Positions 35,372-44,417 of a stretch of 64,000 nucleotides of DNA are shown in pieces. The stretch's first letter is position 1. The number at the start of each line of letters is the position of its first letter. Source of the DNA: Rhizomicrobium palustre (lineage in GTDB: Bacteria > Pseudomonadota > Alphaproteobacteria > Micropepsales > Micropepsaceae); contig NZ_JAASRM010000001.1 of NCBI RefSeq assembly GCF_011761565.1, positions 2,232,139 through 2,296,138 on the forward strand. The letters run 5' to 3'. Made by a program: the position numbers and the translations under genes. The notes beneath the pieces are model-generated. The model was not told the origin of the DNA, ran no database searches, and saw nothing but the letters and a program-made list of their open reading frames with translations.

Positions 35372-36015
35372 CGCGCGCGCTTCTTGGATGGTTTAGTCTT
35401 CACCGGCTGCGGCAATTGGATGGCGTATAAATGCGCCAGGGTGATGCTAGCGCCATTTTGGTCTCGCACAATCGCGAGCTCCCATAACTGCCCATGGCGC
35501 GCGGCGTCGAGATAGGCTTGCGAGTGCTCCGCTACTGCGGTCCGGGTGTTTGCGTCTTGCCGATATGCAAATTTGTAGAGCGTATCGAGAGGCGACTTTC
35601 CGAGGAGTTCCGAAGGGGCACCTACCAACTTCAGGAACGCCAAAACGCTGTTATCTTCATTGGTCTGGCTCCAAACGCTACAGGCCGCAGTCTTTATGCC
35701 CGGAAAAAATCCGTAGTTTTGGTCGGTCGCGGTCACCGATATTTTGTGCCCCAACACCGTCACGTCTCGAAAGGACAGGGAGGGAAGGCGCGCTTTAAAA
35801 TCGCGTTCTGCCTCATTGGCTGGAACGTGCTCAGCGCCACCGGCATGTTCGACGGCTTTGGCCACGGCGTCGGGAATACTGCCAGTGTCCATGCAAAAGC
35901 TTTTGACTGCCTCGAATAACGGCAATGGTGCAGGCGGCGCGCTATCGTCACTGGCGAGGGCTGGTGCCGAACTCAAAACCGCGGCGGCTGCCAACCATAA
36001 GCGACGAAGTTTCAT
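35368..36015 (-). CDS. Secreted hypothetical protein
   Basis: 215-aa protein with a signal peptide (MKLRRLWLAAAAVLSSAPALA). The mature part has FCMDTGSIPDAVAKAVEHAGG and KTAACSVWSQTNED with two Cys that could pair, and a very basic end (KTKPSKKRAR). Family not recognised. It lies between zapA and the chemoreceptor gene and forms part of an apparent insertion between zapA and the 6S RNA gene. Confidence 0.7.
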   Translation of the reverse strand: MKLRRLWLAAAAVLSSAPALASDDSAPPAPLPLFEAVKSFCMDTGSIPDAVAKAVEHAGGAEHVPANEAERDFKARLPSLSFRDVTVLGHKISVTATDQNYGFFPGIKTAACSVWSQTNEDNSVLAFLKLVGAPSELLGKSPLDTLYKFAYRQDANTRTAVAEHSQAYLDAARHGQLWELAIVRDQNGASITLAHLYAIQLPQPVKTKPSKKRAR

Positions 36016-36158
36016 GGCGCACTCACGCGAGGTTTCACATCACGCGTTATTCGCCGGATTGGCGATGAACTGCCAATACTACATTGCCGCAGCCTTTGGC
36101 GGGCTCGGATGGCAGACGGTTACCAGCTCCGGAAAATGAGGGGGCTAGCCCCTCATCC

Positions 36159-37589
36159 TTAAAACTCCGCCCAATCGTCGGCAGGCGCGGCTTGGGGGGC
36201 TTCCTTTGGCACTGCATTTCCGGCGCGCCTTGCCAAAGGTGCTTTTGCAGCAGGGGCTTTAAGCGCAGGTGCTGCGCGTTTCGCGGCCACCGGCTTGGCG
36301 CTAGCGCCGGTACTGAAAAACTCTGTCAGCTCCAGCAATGTCTTGGTTTCTTCGGCCAGGTTGCGTGAGGCGGCGGTGGTTTCTTCCACCATGGCGGCGT
36401 TCTGCTGGGTGACCTGATCCATCTGGGTGACGGCGGCATTGATTTGCTGAATGCCGGTCGCGGTCTGCTCGCTGGCCTTGGCATCGTCATTGGCCTGGGC
36501 GGCCACTTTGGCCACGTGATCCAGGATGCGATTCAACGTCTTGCCGGTTTCTCCCACCAGCTTGACGCCATCGCCGACATGCTGGCTTGAGGTCGCGATC
36601 AGCGCCTTGATCTGCTTGGCCGCTTCCGAGGAACGCCCCGCCAGTGCGCGCACTTCGCTTGCCACCACGGCAAAGCCGCGGCCCGCATCACCCGCGCGTG
36701 CTGCTTCAACGCCTGCGTTCAGTGCGAGAAGGTTGGTCTGGAAGGCGATCTCATCGATTACGCCAATAATATCGGTGATCTTGTTCGAGGATTGCGCGAT
36801 GGCATCCATGGCCTCGACGGCGCTCGCCACGACACGGCCGCCTTCTTCGGCGACGGTCTTGGCTTCCACCATGCTGCGCGAGGCTTCATGCGCGCCTGCG
36901 GCGGCCACCTTCACGGTGCTGGTGATTTCGTCCAGTGCGGCCGCGGTTTCTTCGATGCTGGCTGCTTGCTGCTCGGTGCGCCGCGACAGATCATCGGTCG
37001 CGCTGCCGATTTCGCTCGCCGCATTGGAAATCGTGTGGGCGCTTTCGGCAAAGCGCTGGATGGTCTTATGCAAGGTCTCGACGGCCTTGTTGAAATCGCG
37101 GCGCAGGGGCTCAAGATCAGCTGGAAAGACATGATCGATGCGGCGGTCGAGCTTGCCTTCGGCGAGATGGGCCAAAGCCGCAGCGACCTCAATCACCGCC
37201 TTGACGCGCTCGCTGATGTCGGTAGCGACCTTGACCACCTTTTCCACTTTACCGTCGGCGCCGCGTACCGGGTTGTAGCTCGCCTGAATCCAGACTTGCC
37301 TGCCGCCCTTGCCGATGCGCAGATATTGGCGGGCATCAAATTCGCCGCGCCTGAGCTGCTCCCAAAACGCCTTATATTCCGCGCTCTGGACATAAGCGGG
37401 TTCGACAAAAAGGCTGTGATGGCGACCGACGATTTCCTCTGGCCGATAGCCCAGCGCGGTGCAGAAATTGGCGTTGGCACGCAAAATCGTACCGTCTGGC
37501 GTGAACTCGATCAGGGCTAGCGCGTGTTCGATGGCGTTCAGAACAGCCTCAGACGAACGGGTAGACGTATCGCGGCGCCAAAACATCAT
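36159..37589 (-). CDS. Soluble PAS-domain chemoreceptor with CheR/CheB tether
   Basis: 476-aa methyl-accepting chemotaxis protein without membrane spans. PAS domain at about 15-125 ([35 protein letters not shown], quoted separately), a short HAMP-like linker, then the MCP signalling domain with the hairpin tip [19 protein letters not shown]. The C-terminus is DDWAEF, matching the xWxxF pentapeptide that binds CheR and CheB. Cytoplasmic, probably a redox or energy sensor like Aer-type proteins. Start ATG 37589 with GAGGA upstream. Confidence 0.9.
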   Translation of the reverse strand: MMFWRRDTSTRSSEAVLNAIEHALALIEFTPDGTILRANANFCTALGYRPEEIVGRHHSLFVEPAYVQSAEYKAFWEQLRRGEFDARQYLRIGKGGRQVWIQASYNPVRGADGKVEKVVKVATDISERVKAVIEVAAALAHLAEGKLDRRIDHVFPADLEPLRRDFNKAVETLHKTIQRFAESAHTISNAASEIGSATDDLSRRTEQQAASIEETAAALDEITSTVKVAAAGAHEASRSMVEAKTVAEEGGRVVASAVEAMDAIAQSSNKITDIIGVIDEIAFQTNLLALNAGVEAARAGDAGRGFAVVASEVRALAGRSSEAAKQIKALIATSSQHVGDGVKLVGETGKTLNRILDHVAKVAAQANDDAKASEQTATGIQQINAAVTQMDQVTQQNAAMVEETTAASRNLAEETKTLLELTEFFSTGASAKPVAAKRAAPALKAPAAKAPLARRAGNAVPKEAPQAAPADDWAEF

Positions 37590-37900
37590 ATGTCCTCGAA
37601 GTAAGGGGGAGCGCGCAGGCGAACCCGACGCGCCCGCCACCATTTTCCGAGGCCGCTTAAGAGAGATTAAATTTCTAAGCTGTTTCCATTTCTGGGCGTA
37701 AATCAAACTACCTATATCGGTTGATAACTTTCGTCAGCGCGGTGCGAAGGGCCCCAAACAGGCCTTTGGAATATTGTATTTTGTGATTATTTTCAAAGGC
37801 TTAAGATAATTTTCTGGTATTTGTTTTGCAATTTTCGCGCGCCGCGTCCGCCTGTTCCCGCATAGCATATAAATTTGCTTTTCTATTTCGTCCCTTGTGC

Positions 37901-38085
37901 CTTGCCGCTTGGGGGCGGGGTCCCTACATTGAGTCTTGGACAGGTACTGCCTCGCGCGTCAGGATAGCGACACCCAGGGGCCTTAATGTTACTCACCGGG
38001 AGCTGTCCCTGACCGAGGCCGTGGCCTCGGACATATGGCGCCCACCTGCACTGCAGGCCCGTGAGGATCCAATTCCAACGGCGTT
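37901..38085 (+). ncRNA. ssrS: 6S RNA
   Basis: About 185-nt RNA that mimics an open promoter and binds sigma70 RNA polymerase. The ends pair as GCCGCTTGG (37904-37912) with CCAACGGC (38075-38082), one bulge. Internal stem CCGAGGCC-GT-GGCCTCGG and the segments TACTCACCGGGAGC and GGCGCCCACCTGCACTGCAGG look like alphaproteobacterial 6S RNAs. The 5-formyl-THF cyclo-ligase gene follows after 28 bp, the conserved neighbour. Exact ends are estimated. Confidence 0.85.
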
Positions 38086-38113
38086 GTGCGGTCCTGTCCG
38101 CTAATTTCTTCAG

Positions 38114-38662
38114 ATGACCGATAAAGCCACCCTCCGCAAAAACGCCGAACAAACCCGTGCCGCGCTGGCCCGTCCGGAACATGGCGCGCGGCTGGCCGCT
38201 TTCGCGTCTGAACTCCCCATCTCCAGTGGCGTCGTCTCAGGCTATTGCGCTTGCCGCAGCGAAGCCGATCCCAAGGCCTTGATGGCGGCGCTGGCGTCGC
38301 GCGGGTTGCATCTGGCGTTGCCCGTGATTGTGCAGAAAGCCGCGCCGTTGCGCTTCCACCGCTGGCAAGAGGGCGATGAACTGGTGCTGCATCGTTTTGG
38401 TGTCGCCGAGCCGCTACCCACCGCCGACATCGTTGAGCCGGACGTTTTGCTGGTGCCGCTTCTGGCCTTTGACGATGCGGGCTACCGGCTTGGCTATGGC
38501 GGCGGCTTCTATGATCGCACGCTCGCCGCATTACGCGCCAAGAAGCCCATAACCGCGATCGGCATTGCTTATGCAGGCCAGCGTATCGACCACCTGCCAA
38601 GGGACGCCTATGACCAGCGTCTCGATGCGGTGCTGACGGAAGAAGGGCTGACGCGCTTCTAG
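38114..38662 (+). CDS. ygfA: 5-formyltetrahydrofolate cyclo-ligase
   Basis: 182-aa ATP-dependent enzyme converting 5-formyl-THF to 5,10-methenyl-THF. N-terminal LRKNAEQTRAAL helix, SEADPKALMAALASRG, and the nucleotide/folate motif PLLAFDDAGYRLGYGGGFYDR near residues 115-135 (quoted in part). Adjacent to 6S RNA as in most proteobacteria, so probably cut from the same transcript. A dispersed repeat follows at once. Confidence 0.95.
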   Translation: MTDKATLRKNAEQTRAALARPEHGARLAAFASELPISSGVVSGYCACRSEADPKALMAALASRGLHLALPVIVQKAAPLRFHRWQEGDELVLHRFGVAEPLPTADIVEPDVLLVPLLAFDDAGYRLGYGGGFYDRTLAALRAKKPITAIGIAYAGQRIDHLPRDAYDQRLDAVLTEEGLTRF

Positions 38663-38663
38663 A

Positions 38664-38708
38664 GCGCTTTCAGGAAAAGTGGACTGCCGGTTTTCCGTCC
38701 GAAAGCGC
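38664..38708. repeat. Dispersed double-dyad repeat
   Basis: GCGCTTTC (38664-38671) pairs with GAAAGCGC (38701-38708), and GGAAAA (38673-38678) with TTTTCC (38691-38696). The wording GCTTTCAGGAAAAGTGG...CCGGTTTTCCGTCCGAAAGC is a repeat seen many times per genome in rhizobia and relatives. It sits between the cyclo-ligase and HAD genes. Confidence 0.75.
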
Positions 38709-38722
38709 GAAAGTTGAAGAGT

Positions 38723-39292
38723 CTAGAGCACGCCCAGCGCGCCGAGATCTGCCTTCAGCTTATCCACGCCGGTGAAGAGCAGCGCCTTCAGGCCAAAGCC
38801 TTCGGCGGCGGCGATGTTGTTTTGGTTGTCATCGGTGAAAACGCACGCCTGCGGCGCCAGCCCCAGCCGCTTCACGCTAAGGGCGTAAATCTCCGGGTTG
38901 GGCTTGGTCAGGCCGACTTCGGCGGAGATCACGATATCGTCGAACAGCCGCTCCAGATCGTGCTTGGCCATCACCTGGCGCAGGAACGGGTTCATGGCGT
39001 TGGAGAGCAGCGCGGTACGCCGCTTGGCTTTGACCTCTTCGATCAGCGCCACCATCTCTGGGTTGATATTCACATGGGCCCAGAACTCCGCGTGAAGCTG
39101 GGCGGCGCTGGCGCCGGTGCGGGCCGCGAGCATTTCCAGCACCTGCGGCAGATCGAGATGGCCGAGATCGGCTTCCTCGACGATATCGGCTTTATAGGCC
39201 ACCGCCTCTTCCGCGCTCATATAGCGGGGCAGCACGAAAGGCGTGATTTCCGAGCAGATCACCCCAAAAAAATCGAAAATGACGGCTTTCAT
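38723..39292 (-). CDS. HAD family hydrolase (YihX-like)
   Basis: 189-aa haloacid-dehalogenase-fold protein. Motif I FDFFGV has the nucleophile Asp7 but Phe at +2 where phosphatases have Asp; motif II LLSNAM (Ser near 95), motif III Lys in GLTKPNPEIY, motif IV FTDDNQNNI. Close to the YihX / epoxide-hydrolase N-domain branch that acts on sugar phosphates. ATG at 39292 chosen with GGGAAGAG upstream. Confidence 0.85.
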   Translation of the reverse strand: MKAVIFDFFGVICSEITPFVLPRYMSAEEAVAYKADIVEEADLGHLDLPQVLEMLAARTGASAAQLHAEFWAHVNINPEMVALIEEVKAKRRTALLSNAMNPFLRQVMAKHDLERLFDDIVISAEVGLTKPNPEIYALSVKRLGLAPQACVFTDDNQNNIAAAEGFGLKALLFTGVDKLKADLGALGVL

Positions 39293-39500
39293 GGCTCTTC
39301 CCATACCGCTGCGGTGGGGTCTCTGTAGCAGGTTTTTGTGGCGTGTGAGATGCGGGTTTTCAACGGCCCGGTGGGCTCTTGGCCAAATTTGTTGACGCAG
39401 GGCGGTGATCGCGCGCGGCGTGCGCGCCTTCTGGCGCAGATTTTGTAGCTTCAACGACGGATAACGGTTTCCCCAGCGCATCGCTGTGATAAGAAGCGAT

Positions 39501-40313
39501 ATGCGACTTTTGTTCATCGGCGACATCATCGGGCGCCCCGGTAGGGACGTCGTCACATCTGAACTCCCCCGGCTGAGAGACCTGCTCAAGACGGATTTCG
39601 TCATCGCCAACGCGGAAAACGCGGCGGGCGGTTTCGGCCTCACACGTCTGGTTGCGGACGAGCTTTTCTCCGCCGGTGTGGATTGCATCACCACCGGCAA
39701 TCACTGGGCCGACCAGCGCGAGATCCTCTCCTTCATCGATGATGAGGACCGCATCCTCCGTCCTAGGAATTACCCCACGGGCGTGCCCGGCAAGGGCGCA
39801 GGCCTTTATGAAACCCGCAGCGGCCAGCACGTGCTGGTGTTGAATCTGATGGGCCGCGTCTTCATGGATGCGCTCGATGATCCTTTCGCCGCCGCCGAGG
39901 CTGAGCTGGGCGCCTGTCCTTTGGGCGTGGCCGCCGATGCGGTGGTGCTCGACATCCATGCTGAGGCCTCCTCCGAGAAGATGGCGATGGCCCATTTCTG
40001 CGATGGCCGCGCCAGCCTCGTCGTCGGCACCCACACCCATATCCCCACCGCCGATGCGCAAATTCTGCCCGGCGGCACCGCCTATCAATCCGATGCGGGC
40101 GGCTGCTGCGATTATGATTCCGTGATCGGCATGGAAAAATACGAGCCGGTGCAGCGCTTCATCCGCAAAATGCATGGCGGACGGTTCTCCCCGGCCTCTG
40201 GTCCTGCCACGCTCTGCGGCGTCTTCGTCGAAACCAATGCCCGCGGTCTCGCGGTGCGCGTCGAGCCCGTGCGCGTCGGCGGACGGTTGAAGCAGAGCAT
40301 TCCGGAAGTGTGA
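39501..40313 (+). CDS. YmdB-like metallophosphoesterase (TIGR00282 family)
   Basis: 270-aa phosphodiesterase. Dinuclear metal motifs: FIGDIIGRPGR (5-15), NAENAAGGFG (about 35-44), TTGNHWADQ near residue 68, and GTHTHIPTADAQILPGGTAY late (quoted in part). YmdB hydrolyses cyclic nucleotides and affects biofilm in Bacillus; the substrate here is unknown. ATG 39501 gives the canonical start MRLLFIGDI, with AAGAAG upstream. Confidence 0.92.
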   Translation: MRLLFIGDIIGRPGRDVVTSELPRLRDLLKTDFVIANAENAAGGFGLTRLVADELFSAGVDCITTGNHWADQREILSFIDDEDRILRPRNYPTGVPGKGAGLYETRSGQHVLVLNLMGRVFMDALDDPFAAAEAELGACPLGVAADAVVLDIHAEASSEKMAMAHFCDGRASLVVGTHTHIPTADAQILPGGTAYQSDAGGCCDYDSVIGMEKYEPVQRFIRKMHGGRFSPASGPATLCGVFVETNARGLAVRVEPVRVGGRLKQSIPEV

Positions 40314-40320
40314 GCGGGTG

Positions 40321-40974
40321 TTATTTCGCTGTCGTTTGATGCGCGGCGATCACGTCCAGGATCACTTTGTCGTCGATCATGGGATAGCCCGTCAGCGCGG
40401 GTCTTTCGCGTTCCAGTTCGTCGCGTGAAGTGATCACCTGCTTATAGAAAGCGCCATCGGCGGCATCCATCGCATCGAGCCCTTTATCGGCGTCGCTCAA
40501 CAATTGGCGAAACCTTTCCCGCGTTGTTGCGCGCGACGCCAACGCCGGATTGGAAAGATCAACCGCAAGGGATTTGGCGCCATCGAGTGCGGTCGCGGTC
40601 GCTTTCAGTTTTCGATATTTGGAGACTTCGGCGGTGGTGAGTTTTGTAAGCTCGCCGAGATAGGCCGTGAGTGCTGCTTTTTCCGCATGGGGCAGGGTGG
40701 CTGCAGCGACCTGTTTGCCCGTCTCGGCCAAATGTTTGATCTGAGCTTCGCCGCGCCCAAGGATGGCTTCGTAAGAGCCTTTGCGGGCTTTGGTTTCGAA
40801 ACTCAAAAGCGCGGTTGCGGTGGTGGAGATTTCCGCCACGGGCTGTTGCAACTTTTGCCGGGCTTCGGCGACTTCGCGGCGCCATTCCAGATAGCCGCCA
40901 ACCGCCGTCGCGACGCCGATGGCGATCAAGATCAGCCCCAGCCCGTAAAGGCCCAGCTTCAGTTTGGAAACCAT
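40321..40974 (-). CDS. Membrane-anchored hypothetical protein
   Basis: 217-aa protein with one N-terminal span (LYGLGLILIAIGVATAVGGYL, about 9-28) and a predicted helical, coiled-coil-rich periplasmic part. No recognisable family. Length and all-helical composition recall sensor-type four-helix bundles, but there is no signalling domain behind it. Start at ATG 40974; a GTG two codons upstream is possible. Convergent with the phosphoesterase gene. Confidence 0.65.
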   Translation of the reverse strand: MVSKLKLGLYGLGLILIAIGVATAVGGYLEWRREVAEARQKLQQPVAEISTTATALLSFETKARKGSYEAILGRGEAQIKHLAETGKQVAAATLPHAEKAALTAYLGELTKLTTAEVSKYRKLKATATALDGAKSLAVDLSNPALASRATTRERFRQLLSDADKGLDAMDAADGAFYKQVITSRDELERERPALTGYPMIDDKVILDVIAAHQTTAK

Positions 40975-41142
40975 CCCCACGCCCTGCCACTACCCCGTCA
41001 GGTTTATAAACCGACCGCCCGCGAAGTACCAGATTGGCGCGCAATCCTGGTTACGCGCGCGCCTTTCACGCCCATGTCACGTGACCGCGCCCAAACGCCT
41101 CGATAGAATCGCCGCGCAATTTTCGCTGTTTCGAGGTTTCTC

Positions 41143-42171
41143 ATGGAATATCGCCAGCTTGGCCGTTCCGGTTTCAAGGTTCCTGTTTTGACCCTCGGTA
41201 CCGGCACCTTCGCCGGACGGGGCGAGTTTTTCGGCGCCTGGGGCTCCACCGATGTCGCGGAAGCAACCCGCCTGATCGACATTTGTTTGGAGCACGGCCT
41301 CACCATGTTCGATAGCGCCGATGGCTATTCGGCGGGCGGTGCGGAAGAGGTGCTCGGCGCCGCCGTGAAGGGCCGCCGCGACAAGGTGTTGATCTCGACC
41401 AAAGCCACCTTTCCGATGGGCGATGGCCCCAACGATGTCGGTTCTTCGCGCTATCATTTGACCCGCGCGGTGGATGCCTCACTGAAACGCCTCGGCACCG
41501 ATTACATCGATCTCTTCCAGCTGCACGCTTTCGACGCCGTGACGCCGATTGAAGAGGTGCTATCCACGCTTGATGATCTCGTGCGCGCCGGTAAGATTCT
41601 TTACACCGGCATTTCCAATTTCTCCGGCTGGCAGGTGATGAAATCCCTCGGCTTGGCTGAGAAATACGGCTTCCCGCGTTATGTCGCCAACCAGACCTAT
41701 TACTCGCTGATTGGGCGCGATTACGAATGGGAGTTGATGCCGCTCGGCCTGGATCAGGGTATTGGCGCGGTGGTGTGGAGTCCCTTGGGCTGGGGCCGCC
41801 TCACCGGCAAGCTTCGCCGTGGCGTTCCCGTGCCTGCCGAGAGCCGCCTGCACAAGACCGCCGATATGGGTCCGCCGGTCGAGGATGAATATCTCTATCG
41901 TGTGGTCGATGCGCTGGATGAAGTCGCCAAGGAAACGGGCAAGACCATTCCGCAGATCGCACTCAATTGGGTGCTGCAACGCCCGACCGTGTCGACCGTG
42001 ATCATCGGCGCGCGCAACGAGCAGCAGCTGCGCGATAATCTCGGCGCGGTGGGCTGGAATCTCACCAAGGAACAGATCGCTAAGCTCGATGCGGCGAGCG
42101 AAACCACGCCGGTCTATCCCTATTGGCACCAGCGCGGCACCTTCCAGTCCCGCAATCCCAAGCCTGTGTAA
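41143..42171 (+). CDS. Aldo/keto reductase
   Basis: 342-aa NADPH-dependent oxidoreductase, (alpha/beta)8 barrel. Catalytic tetrad: Asp and Tyr in DSADGYSAGGAEEVLG, Lys in LISTKATF, His in FQLHAFD. C-terminal cofactor segment TVIIGARNEQQLRDNLGAV. Sequence is closest to the YajO/AKR-type subfamily that reduces aldehydes. Single gene, convergent with the metallo-beta-lactamase gene 17 bp away. Confidence 0.93.
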   Translation: MEYRQLGRSGFKVPVLTLGTGTFAGRGEFFGAWGSTDVAEATRLIDICLEHGLTMFDSADGYSAGGAEEVLGAAVKGRRDKVLISTKATFPMGDGPNDVGSSRYHLTRAVDASLKRLGTDYIDLFQLHAFDAVTPIEEVLSTLDDLVRAGKILYTGISNFSGWQVMKSLGLAEKYGFPRYVANQTYYSLIGRDYEWELMPLGLDQGIGAVVWSPLGWGRLTGKLRRGVPVPAESRLHKTADMGPPVEDEYLYRVVDALDEVAKETGKTIPQIALNWVLQRPTVSTVIIGARNEQQLRDNLGAVGWNLTKEQIAKLDAASETTPVYPYWHQRGTFQSRNPKPV

Positions 42172-42188
42172 GAGACCGCGCGTCCCCG

Positions 42189-43049
42189 TCAGGGCGCGCG
42201 CTTTTCTTTCGCCAGCGCGGTCTCGAAATCGCGCTCGCTCGCCGCGACATAGGCGGGCAGCGCCTCTGGGGCGATGAAGGGGTTTGGCGCGCCCATTTTG
42301 CGGCGTTGGGATTTGTCTATCTCTCCCGCAATGTCTTGATGTTCCGTCAGCAGAATATCGGCGGAGAGCGATTTCAGCTTGGCGAAGCTCTTTCGGTAAT
42401 CCTGGGTGATCGAAGGATAGGTCGGCGTGCCCGCGATGGGGTTGCCGCCGGTCGAAAGGCTTCCGGCGAACAGCACCAGATGCGGCTCGCCATTTTCAAC
42501 GATCTTCATCGTCCAGCTTAAATTGCCCGGCGTGTGGCCGGGGGTGAGATGCGCGGTCAAGGTCACGCCGCCAAAGGAAAGCGCCTCGCCATCGCCGATC
42601 ACACAGTCCACCTTGACCGGCGTGAAAGGGATCGGCGCGCTCGGCCCGAAGGTGATGCGTCCCGCTTCCAGAAAAGGCTTGTCCGCCGCGCTCGCCACGA
42701 TCCGGGCGCCGGTGTCCTTTTGGAGCTGCGCCAAGCCGCCGACATGATCGAAATGGGCGTGTCCGGCTAAAAGCAGCTTCACATCGCCGAGCTTGAAACT
42801 AAGCTTTTGAATATTGGCTTCGATCAGCGGCACGGATTCCGGCAAGCCCTGGTCGATCAGGATCAGGCCTTGGCGGGTTTTGATTAGATGAACCGAAAGC
42901 CCCGCCGTGCCGACGTAATAGACCGGTCCGATGATATGAAACGGCTCCGCCGGTTTGTTCCAGGCGATGCGGTCTTTGGCGAAAGGTGCCTCGGCAGCCG
43001 CCGGTAAGATAAGGGCGGCCAGGGCAAAAGCGGCAGCGAGAAATTTCAT
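42189..43049 (-). CDS. Subclass B3 metallo-beta-lactamase
   Basis: 286-aa secreted zinc hydrolase. Signal peptide to about Ala19. Zinc ligands of the B3 type: His97, His99, Asp101, His102 (GHAHFDHVGG), His172 (TPGHTPG) and His237 (LTEHQD). FAGSLSTGG holds the Ser that replaces the Cys of B1 enzymes. This combination predicts hydrolysis of penicillins, cephalosporins and carbapenems, but related B3-fold enzymes have other substrates and activity is inferred only. It is not next to a regulator. Confidence 0.88.
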   Translation of the reverse strand: MKFLAAAFALAALILPAAAEAPFAKDRIAWNKPAEPFHIIGPVYYVGTAGLSVHLIKTRQGLILIDQGLPESVPLIEANIQKLSFKLGDVKLLLAGHAHFDHVGGLAQLQKDTGARIVASAADKPFLEAGRITFGPSAPIPFTPVKVDCVIGDGEALSFGGVTLTAHLTPGHTPGNLSWTMKIVENGEPHLVLFAGSLSTGGNPIAGTPTYPSITQDYRKSFAKLKSLSADILLTEHQDIAGEIDKSQRRKMGAPNPFIAPEALPAYVAASERDFETALAKEKRAP

Positions 43050-43105
43050 GAAGGGTCCCCCTGCGGGCTGCGGGGCAAGCTATAGCACCGCAGGGGGATA
43101 TGCTG

Positions 43106-43654
43106 TTAGGCCGCTGTAGTCGTAGACGGCTCGGCATCTTCGCCGTCCAGCACGGCGGCAACCGCATGCACCACCGAGGCGATACGTACCGCGGCCTGAA
43201 TCTGCTCGGCCGTCATGCCGCCATTGCGCAGCACTTTCTCATGGCTGTCGATGCACATGCCGCAGCCATTGATGGCCGAGACGGCGAGCGACCAAAGCTC
43301 GAAATCGATCTTATCGACGCCGGGCTTGCCGATCACATTCATGCGCAGCTTGGCGGGGAGCGTGCGGTAATCCGGCGCCGAAGCCAGATGGGTGAAGCGG
43401 TAATAGATGTTGTTCATGCCCATGATCGCGGCGGCAGCGCGCGCGGCGGTGAGGGCTTCGGGGCTCAGCTTGGGCCCGAATTCCGAAAAGATCGCGTTGG
43501 TGGTGGGCTTGTTGCGCGAGGCGAGCGCGCAAGCAATGAAGGTTCCGGCGCGCTGCTGCTCGGTGAGCGAAGGCTCGGTGGCGAGCGTCGACAGGTTCAG
43601 CTTCAGATCCTTGGCGTATTCGGGCAGGGCGTCTTTCAGGGCTTCAATCGACAT
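43106..43654 (-). CDS. ahpD: Alkyl hydroperoxide reductase AhpD
   Basis: 182-aa carboxymuconolactone-decarboxylase-fold protein that reduces AhpC. Active site CGMCIDSHE with Cys131, Cys134 and His138. It forms the AhpC-AhpD pair with the gene upstream, a pairing known from mycobacteria and many alphaproteobacteria that lack AhpF. I start at ATG 43654; an upstream frame of 17 residues is not conserved. It is separated from ahpC by a hairpin, so it is likely expressed partly by read-through. Confidence 0.93.
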   Translation of the reverse strand: MSIEALKDALPEYAKDLKLNLSTLATEPSLTEQQRAGTFIACALASRNKPTTNAIFSEFGPKLSPEALTAARAAAAIMGMNNIYYRFTHLASAPDYRTLPAKLRMNVIGKPGVDKIDFELWSLAVSAINGCGMCIDSHEKVLRNGGMTAEQIQAAVRIASVVHAVAAVLDGEDAEPSTTTAA

Positions 43655-43692
43655 GGGGGCACTCGAGTAAGAGGGGCGTTCAAAAAGTAGAA

Positions 43693-43725
43693 ACCCCACC
43701 GGCAAGAGAGAAATGCCGGCGGGGT
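43693..43725 (-). terminator. Leaky terminator between ahpC and ahpD
   Basis: CCCC-A-CCGGCA (43694-43704) pairs with TGCCGG-C-GGGG (43714-43724), one A/C mismatch; on the minus strand followed by TTTCTACTTTTTG. It lies after the ahpC stop and before the ahpD start, so it may set an ahpC excess over ahpD. Confidence 0.65.
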
Positions 43726-43793
43726 CTCTTTTCAGAGCCCGGCCGCCAGGAGGGGGGATGGCAGCCGGAACCCGACGGGAAAGGGATGTGCGA

Positions 43794-44330
43794 TCAGACG
43801 TGGATCGTCTCTTCGCCCTTGTTCCAGTTGCAGGGGCAGAGCTCGTCGGTCTGCAGCGCGTCGAGGATGCGCAGCACTTCCTGCGGATTGCGGCCCACGC
43901 TCATGTCGGTGACATAAGCAAAGCGGATCACGCCTTCCGGGTCGACGATGAAGGTGGCGCGCTTGGCAACGCCGGCTTCTTCATCGAGCACGCCGAGCGC
44001 GGTCGAAAGCCTGCGGTTGGTGTCGGCGAGCATCGCGAAGGGCAGATCCTTCAGGTCGGCGTGGTTGTTGCGCCAGGCCAGGTGGACGAATTCGCTGTCG
44101 ACCGACACGCCATAGATCACGGTGTCGCGATCCTTGAAGTCGCCATTCAGCTTGCCGAAGCCGGCGATTTCCGTCGGGCAGACAAAGGTGAAGTCCTTCG
44201 GCCAGAAGAAGACGAGCTTCCACTTGCCCGCATCGGATTTCTCGGTGAAGTCGGCAAAGGCGGTCTTGGGGTCGGTGGAAACGACGGCCTTAACGGAAAA
44301 TGCGGGGAACTTATCGCCAACGGTCAGCAC
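43794..44330 (-). CDS. ahpC: Peroxiredoxin AhpC
   Basis: 178-aa 2-Cys peroxidase for hydrogen peroxide and organic hydroperoxides. Peroxidatic Cys51 in [12 protein letters not shown], resolving Cys165/Cys167 in [13 protein letters not shown]; the close CxC is typical of the AhpD-linked type. GGAGA precedes the ATG by about 6 nt. A palindrome like an Irr iron control element lies 71-87 bp upstream, suggesting heme/iron-dependent control. Confidence 0.95.
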   Translation of the reverse strand: MLTVGDKFPAFSVKAVVSTDPKTAFADFTEKSDAGKWKLVFFWPKDFTFVCPTEIAGFGKLNGDFKDRDTVIYGVSVDSEFVHLAWRNNHADLKDLPFAMLADTNRRLSTALGVLDEEAGVAKRATFIVDPEGVIRFAYVTDMSVGRNPQEVLRILDALQTDELCPCNWNKGEETIHV

Positions 44331-44400
44331 GGATGAATCTCCTTTTGGTCGGGCCTAGAAGCTGCGGTTTTCGGCGCAGCGGGTGACTAACTGGGCTAAA

Positions 44401-44417
44401 CTTAGAAATATTCTAAA
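44401..44417. promoter_or_regulatory. Candidate Irr box (iron control element) before ahpC
   Basis: CTTAGAA-ATA-TTCTAAA: 6-bp perfect arms TTAGAA/TTCTAA with a 3-bp spacer. This is close to the alphaproteobacterial Irr/ICE consensus TTTAGAA-N3-TTCTAAA. It lies 71 bp upstream of the ahpC ATG in an AT-rich stretch. Confidence 0.65.
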
